Assembly (NCBI GenBank): GCA_046262015.1
Contig: JBHENN010000121.1
Coordinates: 1-10,713 of the forward strand
Length of the DNA stretch: 10,713 nucleotides
DNA from: JBHENN01 sp046262015
GTDB lineage: Bacteria; Actinomycetota; CADDZG01; WHSQ01
Direction: 5' to 3'
Shown in pieces: positions 1 to 6,645 of the stretch. A program made the position numbers and the translations under genes. The notes under the pieces are model-generated. The model saw only the letters and a program-made list of their open reading frames with translations, had not been told where the DNA came from and searched no databases. Numbering within the stretch: position 1 is the stretch's first letter; every line of letters starts with the position of its first letter.

Positions 1-215
1 CGCGACCAGTTCTCGGTCGAGAACGCGTACACGGAGAGGAAGCGGATACCCGCCTCCAGGGTCCCTTCGACCACGTCGAACAGCGCTCGCTCGCCCGCCT
101 CGTGGCCCTCGTTGCGCGGCAAGCCGCGCTGCTGGGCCCACCGCCCGTTGCCGTCCATGATGACGGCGACGTGCCGAGGCCTGAGCTCGGGAGGGACCTC
201 GGCGAGGACGTCCAC
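1..215 (-). CDS. uppS: Undecaprenyl diphosphate synthase, N-terminal part (cut by window edge)
   Basis: Cis-prenyltransferase that condenses isopentenyl diphosphate units onto farnesyl diphosphate (or a similar allylic primer) to make the C55 or related lipid carrier for peptidoglycan and other wall polymers; it acts at the cytoplasmic face of the membrane. About 71 residues are present. The family signature HVAVIMDGNGRWA is at residues 15-27 and includes the catalytic Asp (D21 here); further on are the RGLPRNEGHEAG region and the conserved STENWS segment at the window edge. I chose the GTG at 213-215, one base after the recO stop, because it gives the usual short leader before the signature and no other start fits; there is no clear Shine-Dalgarno, so translation is probably coupled to recO. 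Family membership is clear; the C-terminal half is outside the window. Confidence 0.95.
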   Translation of the reverse strand, partial: MDVLAEVPPELRPRHVAVIMDGNGRWAQQRGLPRNEGHEAGERALFDVVEGTLEAGIRFLSVYAFSTENWS

Positions 216-216
216 G

Positions 217-942
217 TCAGGACGCGGGCATCAGGTGGATGCTCTTCAGGGGCCGCTCGAGGTGGTACTCGGCGTAGCGGAACAGGGCACGGGTGACATC
301 GGCGATGCCGTCGGGCGGCCCGGTCACGCCGAACTCCTCGGACAGCAGCCGGCCCAGAAAGACGATGCGATCGCCCGAGAGTCGGAGCGCATCGGGGTCG
401 TCTTCCCAACAGGGCTCGCACACCGCGCCCCCCAGCGACGGGCTGAACGCCCCCAGCGGCCGAGCGCCTCCGCACCCGGCGCAGACCTTGAGCTGGGGGT
501 GGTAACCCGAGATCGACAGCAGCTTCACGAGGAACGCGGGCACGGTCGTCGCTCCTCTCCCCGCGGCCAGCGCGTCGAGGCCGGCGAGCAGCAACCCGTA
601 GGTGGACGACGCCCGCTCTCGATCCGGGGTGATCTTCTCGACGAGCTCGGCCAGCGATGACGCCGCGGTGAGGCTGCGGTAATCGTCTCGGACCTCTTTG
701 AACGAGGTGAGGATGTCGACCGAGGTGATCGTGTCGAGGTCCTTACGGCCCTTGTAGGCCATCAGATGGACACGCGTGAACGGCTCGAGGCGGCCGCCGA
801 AGCGGCTCTTGGTCTTGCGGATACCCTTCGCGACCGCCCGCACCTTGCCGTTACGGCGCGTGAACAGCGTGACGATGCGGTCCGCCTCGCCCAGCTTGAT
901 CGTCTTGAGGACGATGCCCTCGTCCTCGTAAAGGCCCGGCAT
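217..942 (-). CDS. recO: DNA repair protein RecO
   Basis: Recombination mediator of the RecFOR pathway, which helps load RecA onto SSB-coated single-stranded DNA and anneals complementary strands. The 241-residue product has the usual family length. Residues 1-80 form the OB-fold, with the typical opening LYEDEGIVLKTIKLGEADRI and a basic stretch (AVAKGIRKTKSRFGG). The C-terminal part carries a four-cysteine zinc site, CAGC at 154-157 and CEPC at 175-178, as in many RecO proteins. The ATG at 940-942 is preferred because family members begin just before the EGIVL motif; an in-frame upstream ATG at 982-984 would add 14 Arg/Ala-rich residues and lies in the loop of a GC-rich hairpin. The gene follows the small cold-shock-like gene after a 78-base gap and is followed by uppS after one base. 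The era-recO-uppS order is common in Actinomycetota. Confidence 0.95.
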   Translation of the reverse strand: MPGLYEDEGIVLKTIKLGEADRIVTLFTRRNGKVRAVAKGIRKTKSRFGGRLEPFTRVHLMAYKGRKDLDTITSVDILTSFKEVRDDYRSLTAASSLAELVEKITPDRERASSTYGLLLAGLDALAAGRGATTVPAFLVKLLSISGYHPQLKVCAGCGGARPLGAFSPSLGGAVCEPCWEDDPDALRLSGDRIVFLGRLLSEEFGVTGPPDGIADVTRALFRYAEYHLERPLKSIHLMPAS

Positions 943-968
943 GGTCGGCCCAGCGTATGCCGCGGCAG

Positions 969-1001
969 GGCGCGCGCGGCGCATCCGCGCGGGGGCGCGC
1001 C
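969..1001 (-). other. GC-rich nested hairpin between the cold-shock-like gene and recO
   Basis: On the minus strand, GGCGCGC (995-1001) can pair with GCGCGCC (969-975), and an inner GCGC-GGAT-GCGC stem sits inside. It occupies the only sizeable gap (78 bases) within the otherwise compact operon. There is no run of U after it, so it does not look like a standard intrinsic terminator; it may be an mRNA stability or attenuation element, or a chance product of very high GC. A perfect 10-base palindrome, ACGGATCCGT, lies just upstream at 1011-1020. Confidence 0.35.
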
Positions 1002-1020
1002 GGTCGCTGGACGGATCCGT

Positions 1021-1239
1021 CTAGACGATGCCGATCCGGAGGTTGCGGATGTTCTTCTCGTCCCGCCCGGGGTGGTCGACGAGATCGAAGGTGACCCTCT
1101 GGCCCGGCCGCAGGAAGCGGAACATCGGGCTCGAGTCCATGGCCGCGCCGTCGATCTGCCACGTCTGCTCGCCGTCGTCAGAGATCAGGACCCCCGTGCG
1201 GGTGATCGAGTCGTAGGTCTTGACCGTAGCCTGGGGCAT
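1021..1239 (-). CDS. Small cold-shock-domain-like protein, divergent
   Basis: A 72-residue protein. Its opening MPQATVKTYDSITRTGVLIS matches the start of cold-shock domains (xxGTVKWFNxxKGxGFI) in spacing and hydrophobic pattern, and a LRPGQRVTFDL segment at 43-53 resembles the later strand of the fold, which in CspA-type proteins reads like EGQxVxFEV. The aromatic RNA-binding motifs RNP1 (KGFGFI) and RNP2 (VFVHF) are not there: the equivalent positions read RTGVLIS and TWQIDGA. A five-stranded OB-fold is therefore likely, but nucleic-acid binding by the usual surface is not supported. It lies between era and recO and probably belongs to their transcript. The start is uncertain: ATG at 1237-1239 matches the domain edge but has GGGAG directly against it, too close to act as a Shine-Dalgarno; a GTG at 1279-1281 overlaps the era stop as GTGA and would add 14 residues, matching the 4-base overlaps elsewhere in the operon. 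Confidence 0.7.
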   Translation of the reverse strand: MPQATVKTYDSITRTGVLISDDGEQTWQIDGAAMDSSPMFRFLRPGQRVTFDLVDHPGRDEKNIRNLRIGIV

Positions 1240-1277
1240 CTCCCGAGGATAGCCGCGGCATCGGCGCGCCGGCGAGA

Positions 1278-2210
1278 TCACTCGGTGAACCCCAGACGCG
1301 CCAGAGCGTGGGCGTGCCGCTGCCAGTCCTTCTCCACCTTGACACGGAGGTCGAGGAAGACCTTGCGCCCGAAGAGGATCTCGATCTCCTCGCGCGCCTC
1401 GGTGCCAACCGCCTTCAGCGTGGCCCCGCCCTTCCCGATGATGATGCCCTTCTGGGACTCCCGCTCGACGTAGATACGAGCCGCGATCTCCAGCAGACCG
1501 TCGTCTCGCTCCTCGAGGTCTTCGGTCACCACGGCGATCGAATGAGGAAGCTCCTCGCGGCTGCGCTTCAGGAGCTTCTCGCGGACCAGCTCGGCGACGA
1601 AGACGGGAGGCGGCTGATCGGTTCGGGTCCCCGCGGGGTAAAACATCGGGCCGTGAGGCAGGCGCGCGACGATCAGGTCGCGCAGGAGCTCGACCCCCTC
1701 GCCCGCTCTCGCAGAGACGGGGACGTACTCCTCGAACCCACCGAGCCGGGAGGCGTGCATCAACGCCCCGGCTATCTGGTTCTTGCCGAGCAGATCGATC
1801 TTGTTGACCACGCAGAAGGTGGGCCGCCCCGCGGCGCGTAGGTCGGACGCGACCTTCTCGTCACCGGCGCCGATCCCGGCGCGCCCGTCGACGACCATGA
1901 GAGCGAGCTCGACATCGGTCCACACCGAACGCACGATCTCGTTCAAGCGGTGACCCAGCAGCGTACGGGGCTTGTGATAGCCGGGGGTGTCGATCAGCAC
2001 CGCCTGCGCCCCGGGCGTCTCGATGATCCCCCGCACCGCGCTGCGCGTGGTCTGAGGCTTGTCCGAGGTGATGGCGACCTTGTCCCCCACGAGCGCATTT
2101 ATCAGCGTGGACTTGCCCACGTTGGGACGTCCCACGATGGCGACGAAACCCGAGCGGAACGTGCCCTCCTCCGGCTGAGGAACCACCTCCGGGGTGTGGC
2201 CGCGGGTCAC
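1278..2210 (-). CDS. era: GTPase Era
   Basis: Essential Ras-like GTPase that binds the 3' end of 16S rRNA and checks 30S subunit assembly. The product is 310 residues, the usual size. GTPase motifs are all visible: G1 GRPNVGKS at 27-34, the Era-type switch region SDKPQTTR at 49-56, G3 DTPG at 74-77, G4 NKID at 136-139, and a SARAGEG G5 loop. The C-terminal KH domain has the GKGG loop at 259-262 and follows the typical IYVERESQKGIIIG lead-in. The GTG at 2208-2210 overlaps the stop of the upstream CBS-protein gene as GTGA, giving a roughly 20-residue leader before the G domain; this start agrees with the coupling seen at other junctions, although the Shine-Dalgarno is weak. YbeY, RsmE and Era, all acting on 16S rRNA or the small subunit, are encoded in the same operon. 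Confidence 0.97.
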   Translation of the reverse strand: MTRGHTPEVVPQPEEGTFRSGFVAIVGRPNVGKSTLINALVGDKVAITSDKPQTTRSAVRGIIETPGAQAVLIDTPGYHKPRTLLGHRLNEIVRSVWTDVELALMVVDGRAGIGAGDEKVASDLRAAGRPTFCVVNKIDLLGKNQIAGALMHASRLGGFEEYVPVSARAGEGVELLRDLIVARLPHGPMFYPAGTRTDQPPPVFVAELVREKLLKRSREELPHSIAVVTEDLEERDDGLLEIAARIYVERESQKGIIIGKGGATLKAVGTEAREEIEILFGRKVFLDLRVKVEKDWQRHAHALARLGFTE

Positions 2211-3484
2211 GAGCCCGGTGGTGACGGGGCGTCGTCCGCGGGGGATCTCCTTATCAGGACCTTCTGGATGCGCCGGCCGCTGACCTTCTCGGTGGTGAAC
2301 TCGAGCGAGTCGTAGCGCACCACTTCGCCGGGGTCGGGCACCCGGCCGGTGAGCCCGAAGACCAGCCCGCCCACGGTGTCCCATTCGTCGTGCGGCAGCT
2401 CTGCCGAGAGCAGCTCGTTGACCTCGTCGATCGACACGCGGCCGTCGACGCGCACGGTTCCGTCCACGTTCGTCTCGACCATGACCTCCTCCTGGTCGTA
2501 CTCGTCGACGATCTCCCCGACGATCTCCTCGAGCAGGTCCTCGATCGTCACCAGACCGGCGGTGCCGCCGTACTCGTCCACCACGATGGCGATGTGGACG
2601 CGCTGCTGCTGCATCTCTCGGAGCAGCTCGGCGACCTTCTTCTGCTCGGGCACGAACGTCGGGGCGCGGCCCAGGGACGAGACCTTCTCGGCCCCGGGAG
2701 CCGACCTGGTGGTAGCGAGAAGATCCTTCGCGTAGAGGATGCCCACGATGTTGTCGGTGTCTCCTTCGTACACCGGCAGGCGCGAGTAGCCGGCCTCGAC
2801 GATCGTGCTGAGGGCTTCCTCGAGGGTCGCGTCGGACCTGACCGCGACCATGTCCGGCCGCGGGACCATGACCTCGCGCACGACGGTGTCGCCGAACTCG
2901 AAGATCGAGTGGATCAGCTCGCGCTCCTCCTCCTCGATCTCCTCTTCTTCCTCCGCGACGTCGACGAGGTGCCTGATCTCGTCCTCGGTGGCGAACGGGC
3001 CCTTGGGGAGGCTCCGTCCGGGTAGCAAGGCCATCATCCCGTTCGACAGCACCACGAGAGCCTTGGTCAGAGGCTGCAACCCCTTGCCGAGGAAGAACAC
3101 GGGCTGCGCCATCAAGAGAGCCACGCGGTCCAGCCGCTGGACGGTGTACGTCTTGGGCACCATCTGTGCGAGGACGAAGACGAGAGCGGTCACAACGACC
3201 GCCGCGACCAGCGCGGCTTCGGCGCCGAGATGACGGGCTGCCCACGTGGTGGCCAGGACCGCCGCCGAGACATGGGCCGCGGCAAGCAGCAGCAGCACCA
3301 TGTTCATGAACGGCGCGGGGTCCTCGACGATCTGAAGCAAGCGGTCGGCGCCGGCGCGCTTCTCCTGTTGGAGATGGAGAGCCTTGACGCGGCTCACGCG
3401 GGTTATGGCCGTCTCGGCCATAGCCGCGAACGCGCCCACGAGCAGGAGCAGGCCGATCGTCGCGGGGATCAGGAGATCTCTCAT
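2207..3484 (-). CDS. CNNM/CorC-type membrane protein with CBS domains (hemolysin C family)
   Basis: The 425-residue protein has the family layout: an N-terminal DUF21/CNNM membrane domain (hydrophobic segments near residues 5-24, 60-80, 89-109 and 120-150), a linker with an acidic run (EEEEEIEEEE, about 178-187), a CBS pair (about 205-325, with MVPRPDMVAV and VVDEYGGTAGLVTIEDLLEE), and a CorC/HlyC C-terminal domain (about 331-415). Relatives act in Mg2+ (and possibly Na+ or Co2+) export or homeostasis; the old name hemolysin is misleading. Many relatives have a GExxPK motif in the membrane domain; here it reads AQMVPK (105-110), so the usual Gly-Glu is absent. The ATG at 3482-3484 overlaps the ybeY stop as ATGA and has GAGG about 8 bases upstream. 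In many Actinomycetota this gene sits between ybeY and era, as here. Transported ion unknown. Confidence 0.92.
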   Translation of the reverse strand: MRDLLIPATIGLLLLVGAFAAMAETAITRVSRVKALHLQQEKRAGADRLLQIVEDPAPFMNMVLLLLAAAHVSAAVLATTWAARHLGAEAALVAAVVVTALVFVLAQMVPKTYTVQRLDRVALLMAQPVFFLGKGLQPLTKALVVLSNGMMALLPGRSLPKGPFATEDEIRHLVDVAEEEEEIEEEERELIHSIFEFGDTVVREVMVPRPDMVAVRSDATLEEALSTIVEAGYSRLPVYEGDTDNIVGILYAKDLLATTRSAPGAEKVSSLGRAPTFVPEQKKVAELLREMQQQRVHIAIVVDEYGGTAGLVTIEDLLEEIVGEIVDEYDQEEVMVETNVDGTVRVDGRVSIDEVNELLSAELPHDEWDTVGGLVFGLTGRVPDPGEVVRYDSLEFTTEKVSGRRIQKVLIRRSPADDAPSPPGS

Positions 3485-3936
3485 CCGTTGGCCTCGTCGG
3501 ACAGTCCAGCAAGTCCAGCGAAGGAGCCGAGAACCTCGCGCAGACGCGCGTCCATCTTGCTCTTGGCGTCCGGCTTGTCGTGGTCGTAGCCGAGCAGATG
3601 AAGTATGCCGTGCACGACGAGCACGTCGAGCTCGTGCGCGACCGGATGCCCGTCCTTGGCCGCGTGCTTGGCTGCGATCTCCGGGCACACGACCACGTCG
3701 CCGAGGAGCAGGTCGGCATCCTCGTCCTCGGTCATCGGGAATGCGAGCACATCGGTCGCGCGGTCGTTGCCGGCGAAGCGAGCGTTGAGGCGACGCATGT
3801 GGTCGGCCCCGACGAATAGGAGCGACAGCTCGGCGCCCTCTTCTACGTTCTCGCTCGTCAGGGTGTGCCGCGCCAGGGCCGAGGCACGCACCTCATCGAC
3901 CGGGGTCGGCTGCTCGTTGGCGACGAAGACGTCCAC
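3481..3936 (-). CDS. ybeY: rRNA maturation endoribonuclease YbeY
   Basis: Zinc-dependent single-strand endoribonuclease involved in 16S rRNA 3'-end maturation and 70S ribosome quality control. The 151-residue product has the family's metal site HGILHLLGYDH at 109-119, with ligands H109, H113 and H119, and the conserved upstream segments RLNARFAGNDRATDVLAFP (about 49-67) and LGDVVVCPE. The start is the GTG at 3934-3936, two bases after the phoH stop; the AGAG between the two genes is too close to act as a good Shine-Dalgarno, so coupling is likely. The phoH-ybeY pair is one of the most widespread gene neighbourhoods in bacteria, and Era, which also acts at the 16S 3' end, is encoded two genes downstream. 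Confidence 0.96.
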   Translation of the reverse strand: MDVFVANEQPTPVDEVRASALARHTLTSENVEEGAELSLLFVGADHMRRLNARFAGNDRATDVLAFPMTEDEDADLLLGDVVVCPEIAAKHAAKDGHPVAHELDVLVVHGILHLLGYDHDKPDAKSKMDARLREVLGSFAGLAGLSDEANG

Positions 3937-3938
3937 CT

Positions 3939-4964
3939 CTAGTCGGGCTTTTCGGCATAGAGCCGGTACGCCTCGACGATGTCCTGGACGATCTTGTGTC
4001 GCACCACGTCGCGCGCGTCCAGGTGCATGAACGCGACGCCGCTGATGTCGGTCAGGATCTCCTCGATCACGACGAGACCCGAGCGCGCGCCGGCCGGCAG
4101 GTCCACCTGCGTGACGTCCCCGGTGACAACCGCACGAGAGCCGAATCCCAGCCGCGTCAGGAACATCTTCATCTGCTCCGGCGTGGTGTTCTGGGCTTCG
4201 TCCAGGATGATGAAGGCATCGTTCAGGGTCCTACCGCGCATGAACGCGAGCGGCGCGATCTCGACGGTGCCGCGCTCGACGTGGGTGGCGAACCGGTCGG
4301 GCTCCAGCATCTCGTAAAGGGCGTCGTAGAGCGGCTTGAGGTAGGGGTCAATCTTGGCGGCTATGTCGCCCGGCAAGAAGCCGAGCCGCTCACCGGCCTC
4401 GACCGCCGGCCGGGTGAGGACGATCCGGGAGACCTCGCCCGCCTTCAGCGCCTGGATCGCCATCGCCACCGCCAGATAGGTCTTGCCGCTGCCGGCCGGG
4501 CCGATGCCGAACACGATGGTGTTGCCCCTGATCAGGTCCACGTAGCGTTTCTGCCCGGGCGTCTTTGGCCGGATCGGCTTGCCGGTATGGGTGACCACGA
4601 CGGTGTCCCCCAGCACCTGGGACGGCCGGCCGTCGGTCTTGGTCTTCACGATGTCGATCGACTGACCGACCGACTCCGCGGTCAGGACGTGACCCTGGTC
4701 GAGCAGGCGCAGCAGCTCCTCGAACAGCCTCGAGACGCGTTCGGTCTCCTCCGGCGCGCCGGTCAGCACGATCTCGTTCCCGCGTACGAGGATCTGCGTA
4801 GAGAACGCCGCTTCGATGATCTTGAGAAGCTCGTCGCGCGCGCCGACGAGCCTGACCATGTCGTGGTGCCCCGGGACGAGGAGCTTTACCTGAGTCTTGT
4901 TCAGCATGGGTTCGCGGACGCCGATCGTACCTCCGGGGTCCTCCCGGAGCGGACCGCGCGTCAT
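3939..4964 (-). CDS. phoH: PhoH-like ATPase
   Basis: P-loop ATPase of the PhoH family, related to the ATPase core of superfamily 1 helicases and thought to act on RNA together with YbeY; its exact substrate is not settled. Walker A GPAGSGKT is at 155-162, Walker B IILDEAQN at 252-259, and the TGDVTQVD sensor motif at 281-288. Residues about 25-110 form the KH-like N-terminal region (LVPGHHDMVRLVGARDE...) typical of the PhoL type. The total is 341 residues with the ATG at 4962-4964, which overlaps the HIT-gene stop as ATGA. A second candidate, ATG at 4905-4907 (MLNKTQVKL, 322 residues), is closer to the conserved region but has no Shine-Dalgarno at a useful distance; a GGAGGT lies about 22 bases before it. 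I favour the coupled upstream start, with moderate certainty. Confidence 0.94.
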   Translation of the reverse strand: MTRGPLREDPGGTIGVREPMLNKTQVKLLVPGHHDMVRLVGARDELLKIIEAAFSTQILVRGNEIVLTGAPEETERVSRLFEELLRLLDQGHVLTAESVGQSIDIVKTKTDGRPSQVLGDTVVVTHTGKPIRPKTPGQKRYVDLIRGNTIVFGIGPAGSGKTYLAVAMAIQALKAGEVSRIVLTRPAVEAGERLGFLPGDIAAKIDPYLKPLYDALYEMLEPDRFATHVERGTVEIAPLAFMRGRTLNDAFIILDEAQNTTPEQMKMFLTRLGFGSRAVVTGDVTQVDLPAGARSGLVVIEEILTDISGVAFMHLDARDVVRHKIVQDIVEAYRLYAEKPD

Positions 4965-5308
4965 CCCGGAGGCCAGTGCAGCGTCCTTCCTCCCAGCAGG
5001 TGGAGATGCAGATGGGGGACGCTCTGGCCCGCATCGGGACCCACGTTGGTCACGATTCGGTAGCCCGACGACAGCCTCTCGGCCTCGGCGACGACCGCTA
5101 GTGCCTCGAACAGCTCGGCCACCAGGTCACCGTCACCCCGACCGAGCTCGCGCGCCGACGCGACGTGGCGCTTGGGGATCACCAGCACGTGCGACGGGGC
5201 CGCGGGGTTGATGTCGCGGAACGCGAGCACGCCATCGGTCTCGTGCACCACCTCCGCATCCATCTCGCCGCCTGCGATCTTGCAGAACAGGCAGTCGGAC
5301 GCCGTCAC
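4961..5308 (-). CDS. HIT-family (histidine triad) protein
   Basis: Small nucleotide-binding hydrolase or transferase of the HINT type, acting on purine nucleotide phosphoramidates or related AMP conjugates; the physiological substrate is unknown. The product is 115 residues, the normal length for HINT proteins. The start CLFCKIAGGE carries CxxC at residues 6-9, a RDINPAAPSHVLVIPKRH segment follows at 31-48, and the catalytic triad HLHLH is at 99-103 in VPHLHLHLL. The GTG at 5306-5308 overlaps the mtaB stop as GTGA and is preceded by GGAGG at 5319-5323, 10 bases upstream. A HIT gene directly before phoH is a familiar arrangement in Actinomycetota, but a functional link to PhoH or YbeY has not been established from this sequence. 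Confidence 0.93.
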   Translation of the reverse strand: MTASDCLFCKIAGGEMDAEVVHETDGVLAFRDINPAAPSHVLVIPKRHVASARELGRGDGDLVAELFEALAVVAEAERLSSGYRIVTNVGPDAGQSVPHLHLHLLGGRTLHWPPG

Positions 5309-6621
5309 CTCCTCGTCACCTCCAGAACGCGTGCTCCGCGGATGCCGTCGGCGCGGACCTCGTCGCCGGCGACGGTAGTCAGAGTGCCCAGTAGAGAGCT
5401 TCCTTCGAACCATACGCGCACGTGATCGTCCGTCTGGCCGGAGCAGACGTGCACCCCGTCGACCACGCGCTCGTCTTCGACCAGGACCTCGAGCGGATGC
5501 CCAAGGTGCTCGCGTAGGAACCGCCCCCGGATCTCGTTGCCGAGGTCTATGAGCCTCTTCGACCGGTCCTTCTTGATCTCGGCAGGCACCTCGTCTCCCA
5601 GCGCGGCCGCAGCCGTGCCCGGTCGGGCGGAGTAGCGGAACACGTGGAGCTTCGAATAGCGAAGACGCCGTACGACATCCATCGTCCCCAAGAACGCGTC
5701 GTCGCTCTCTCCCGGGAACCCGACGATCACATCGGTCGCGAGCGCCAAGCCCGGGAGCGCGGCCCGCGCTCGCTCGACCGACCCGATGTAGTCCTCGATC
5801 CGGTAAGGGCGGTGCATCGCGTCGAGGACGCCGTCGTCGCCGGCTTGCAGCGGGACGTGCAGGTAGCGGCAGATGCGGGGTTCGTCCGCCATAAAGCCGA
5901 GCACCTCGTCGGTCAGATGGCGCGACAGGATCGACGAGAGCCGCAGCCTCCACACCCCCTCGATCTCGAGCAACCTCTGGAGCAATCGCACGAGCGCACG
6001 CTCGTCCCCGCCCCGGTCGTAGTCGTACTTGCCGAGATGGACCCCGGTCAGGACGAGCTCCCGGGCTCCTGCGGCTACGCGTCTTACAGCCTCGGCGATC
6101 AGGCCATCCTCGTCCACCGAGCGCAGCGGGCCACGCGTCGTGGGGATGATGCAGAAGCTGCACCACTCGTCACAGCCGGTCTGCACCTTGAGGTTGGCGC
6201 GGACCCTGAGAGGGCCTACAGGGGCGGGAGCCCGGCTCGACGGCGAGCCGATCTGGAGCAACGGGGCGGTCGGTGAGGCTAGCCCCAGAGCCCGCACGAG
6301 GTCGTCCTTCTCGGAGTTACCGAGGACCACGTCCACGCCGGGGATCGTCTCGACCTCGGCGCGGTCGGACACCGCGTAGCAGCCGACGACGACGATCCTG
6401 GCGTCCGGGTGGGAGCGGGCGGCGCGCCGGATCGCCATCCGCGAGGCTTTGGTGGCCTCGCGCGTGACGGTGCAGGTGTTGACGACGACGATGTCGGGGC
6501 TCTCGTCTCCCGGTGGAGCGAAGCCGTAGCGGGCGAGGTCGTCGGCCATGGAATCGGATTCCGCCTGGTTCAAGCGGCATCCCAGGGTCGTGAACGCCAC
6601 CCGTGCAGGAGGCGCCGTCAC
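5305..6621 (-). CDS. mtaB: tRNA (t6A37) methylthiotransferase MtaB
   Basis: Radical-SAM enzyme that converts t6A to ms2t6A at position 37 of ANN-decoding tRNAs, helping accurate reading. The product is 438 residues. The UPF0004 N-terminal domain carries the three cysteines for the auxiliary iron-sulfur cluster: C15 (TLGCRLNQAES), C50 (NTCTVT) and C81 (VVGCYA). The radical-SAM cluster motif CDEWCSFC has C150, C154 and C157, followed by IIPTTRG. A C-terminal TRAM-like RNA-binding region covers about 376-437. The TLGCRLNQ signature and the absence of MiaB or RimO features point to the MtaB subfamily. The GTG at 6619-6621 gives the standard short leader; AGGTG at 6633-6637, 11 bases upstream, is a weak ribosome-binding site. 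rsmE ends 24 bases upstream. The rsmE-mtaB order is well known in Firmicutes (next to the dnaK operon), less so in Streptomyces-type Actinomycetota. Confidence 0.94.
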   Translation of the reverse strand: MTAPPARVAFTTLGCRLNQAESDSMADDLARYGFAPPGDESPDIVVVNTCTVTREATKASRMAIRRAARSHPDARIVVVGCYAVSDRAEVETIPGVDVVLGNSEKDDLVRALGLASPTAPLLQIGSPSSRAPAPVGPLRVRANLKVQTGCDEWCSFCIIPTTRGPLRSVDEDGLIAEAVRRVAAGARELVLTGVHLGKYDYDRGGDERALVRLLQRLLEIEGVWRLRLSSILSRHLTDEVLGFMADEPRICRYLHVPLQAGDDGVLDAMHRPYRIEDYIGSVERARAALPGLALATDVIVGFPGESDDAFLGTMDVVRRLRYSKLHVFRYSARPGTAAAALGDEVPAEIKKDRSKRLIDLGNEIRGRFLREHLGHPLEVLVEDERVVDGVHVCSGQTDDHVRVWFEGSSLLGTLTTVAGDEVRADGIRGARVLEVTRR

Positions 6622-6645
6622 CAGATCTCGCTCACCTAGGCGAAC

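Noticed and set aside
969..1001. Intrinsic terminator before recO
   Set aside because: The hairpin is not followed by a U-run, and recO and uppS continue on the same strand with no clear new promoter; kept only as a structural feature.
2207..3719. Long upstream extensions of the era frame (to 3719) and of the CBS-protein frame (to 3688)
   Set aside because: Both extensions run through neighbouring genes in another frame and give low-complexity Arg/Gly/Pro sequence. The GTGA and ATGA overlap starts give normal family lengths.
3996..5063. Plus-strand open frame of 355 codons opposite phoH and the HIT gene
   Set aside because: Mirror of the phoH codon pattern, with no recognisable motif and no ribosome-binding site; phoH and HIT on the other strand are certain.
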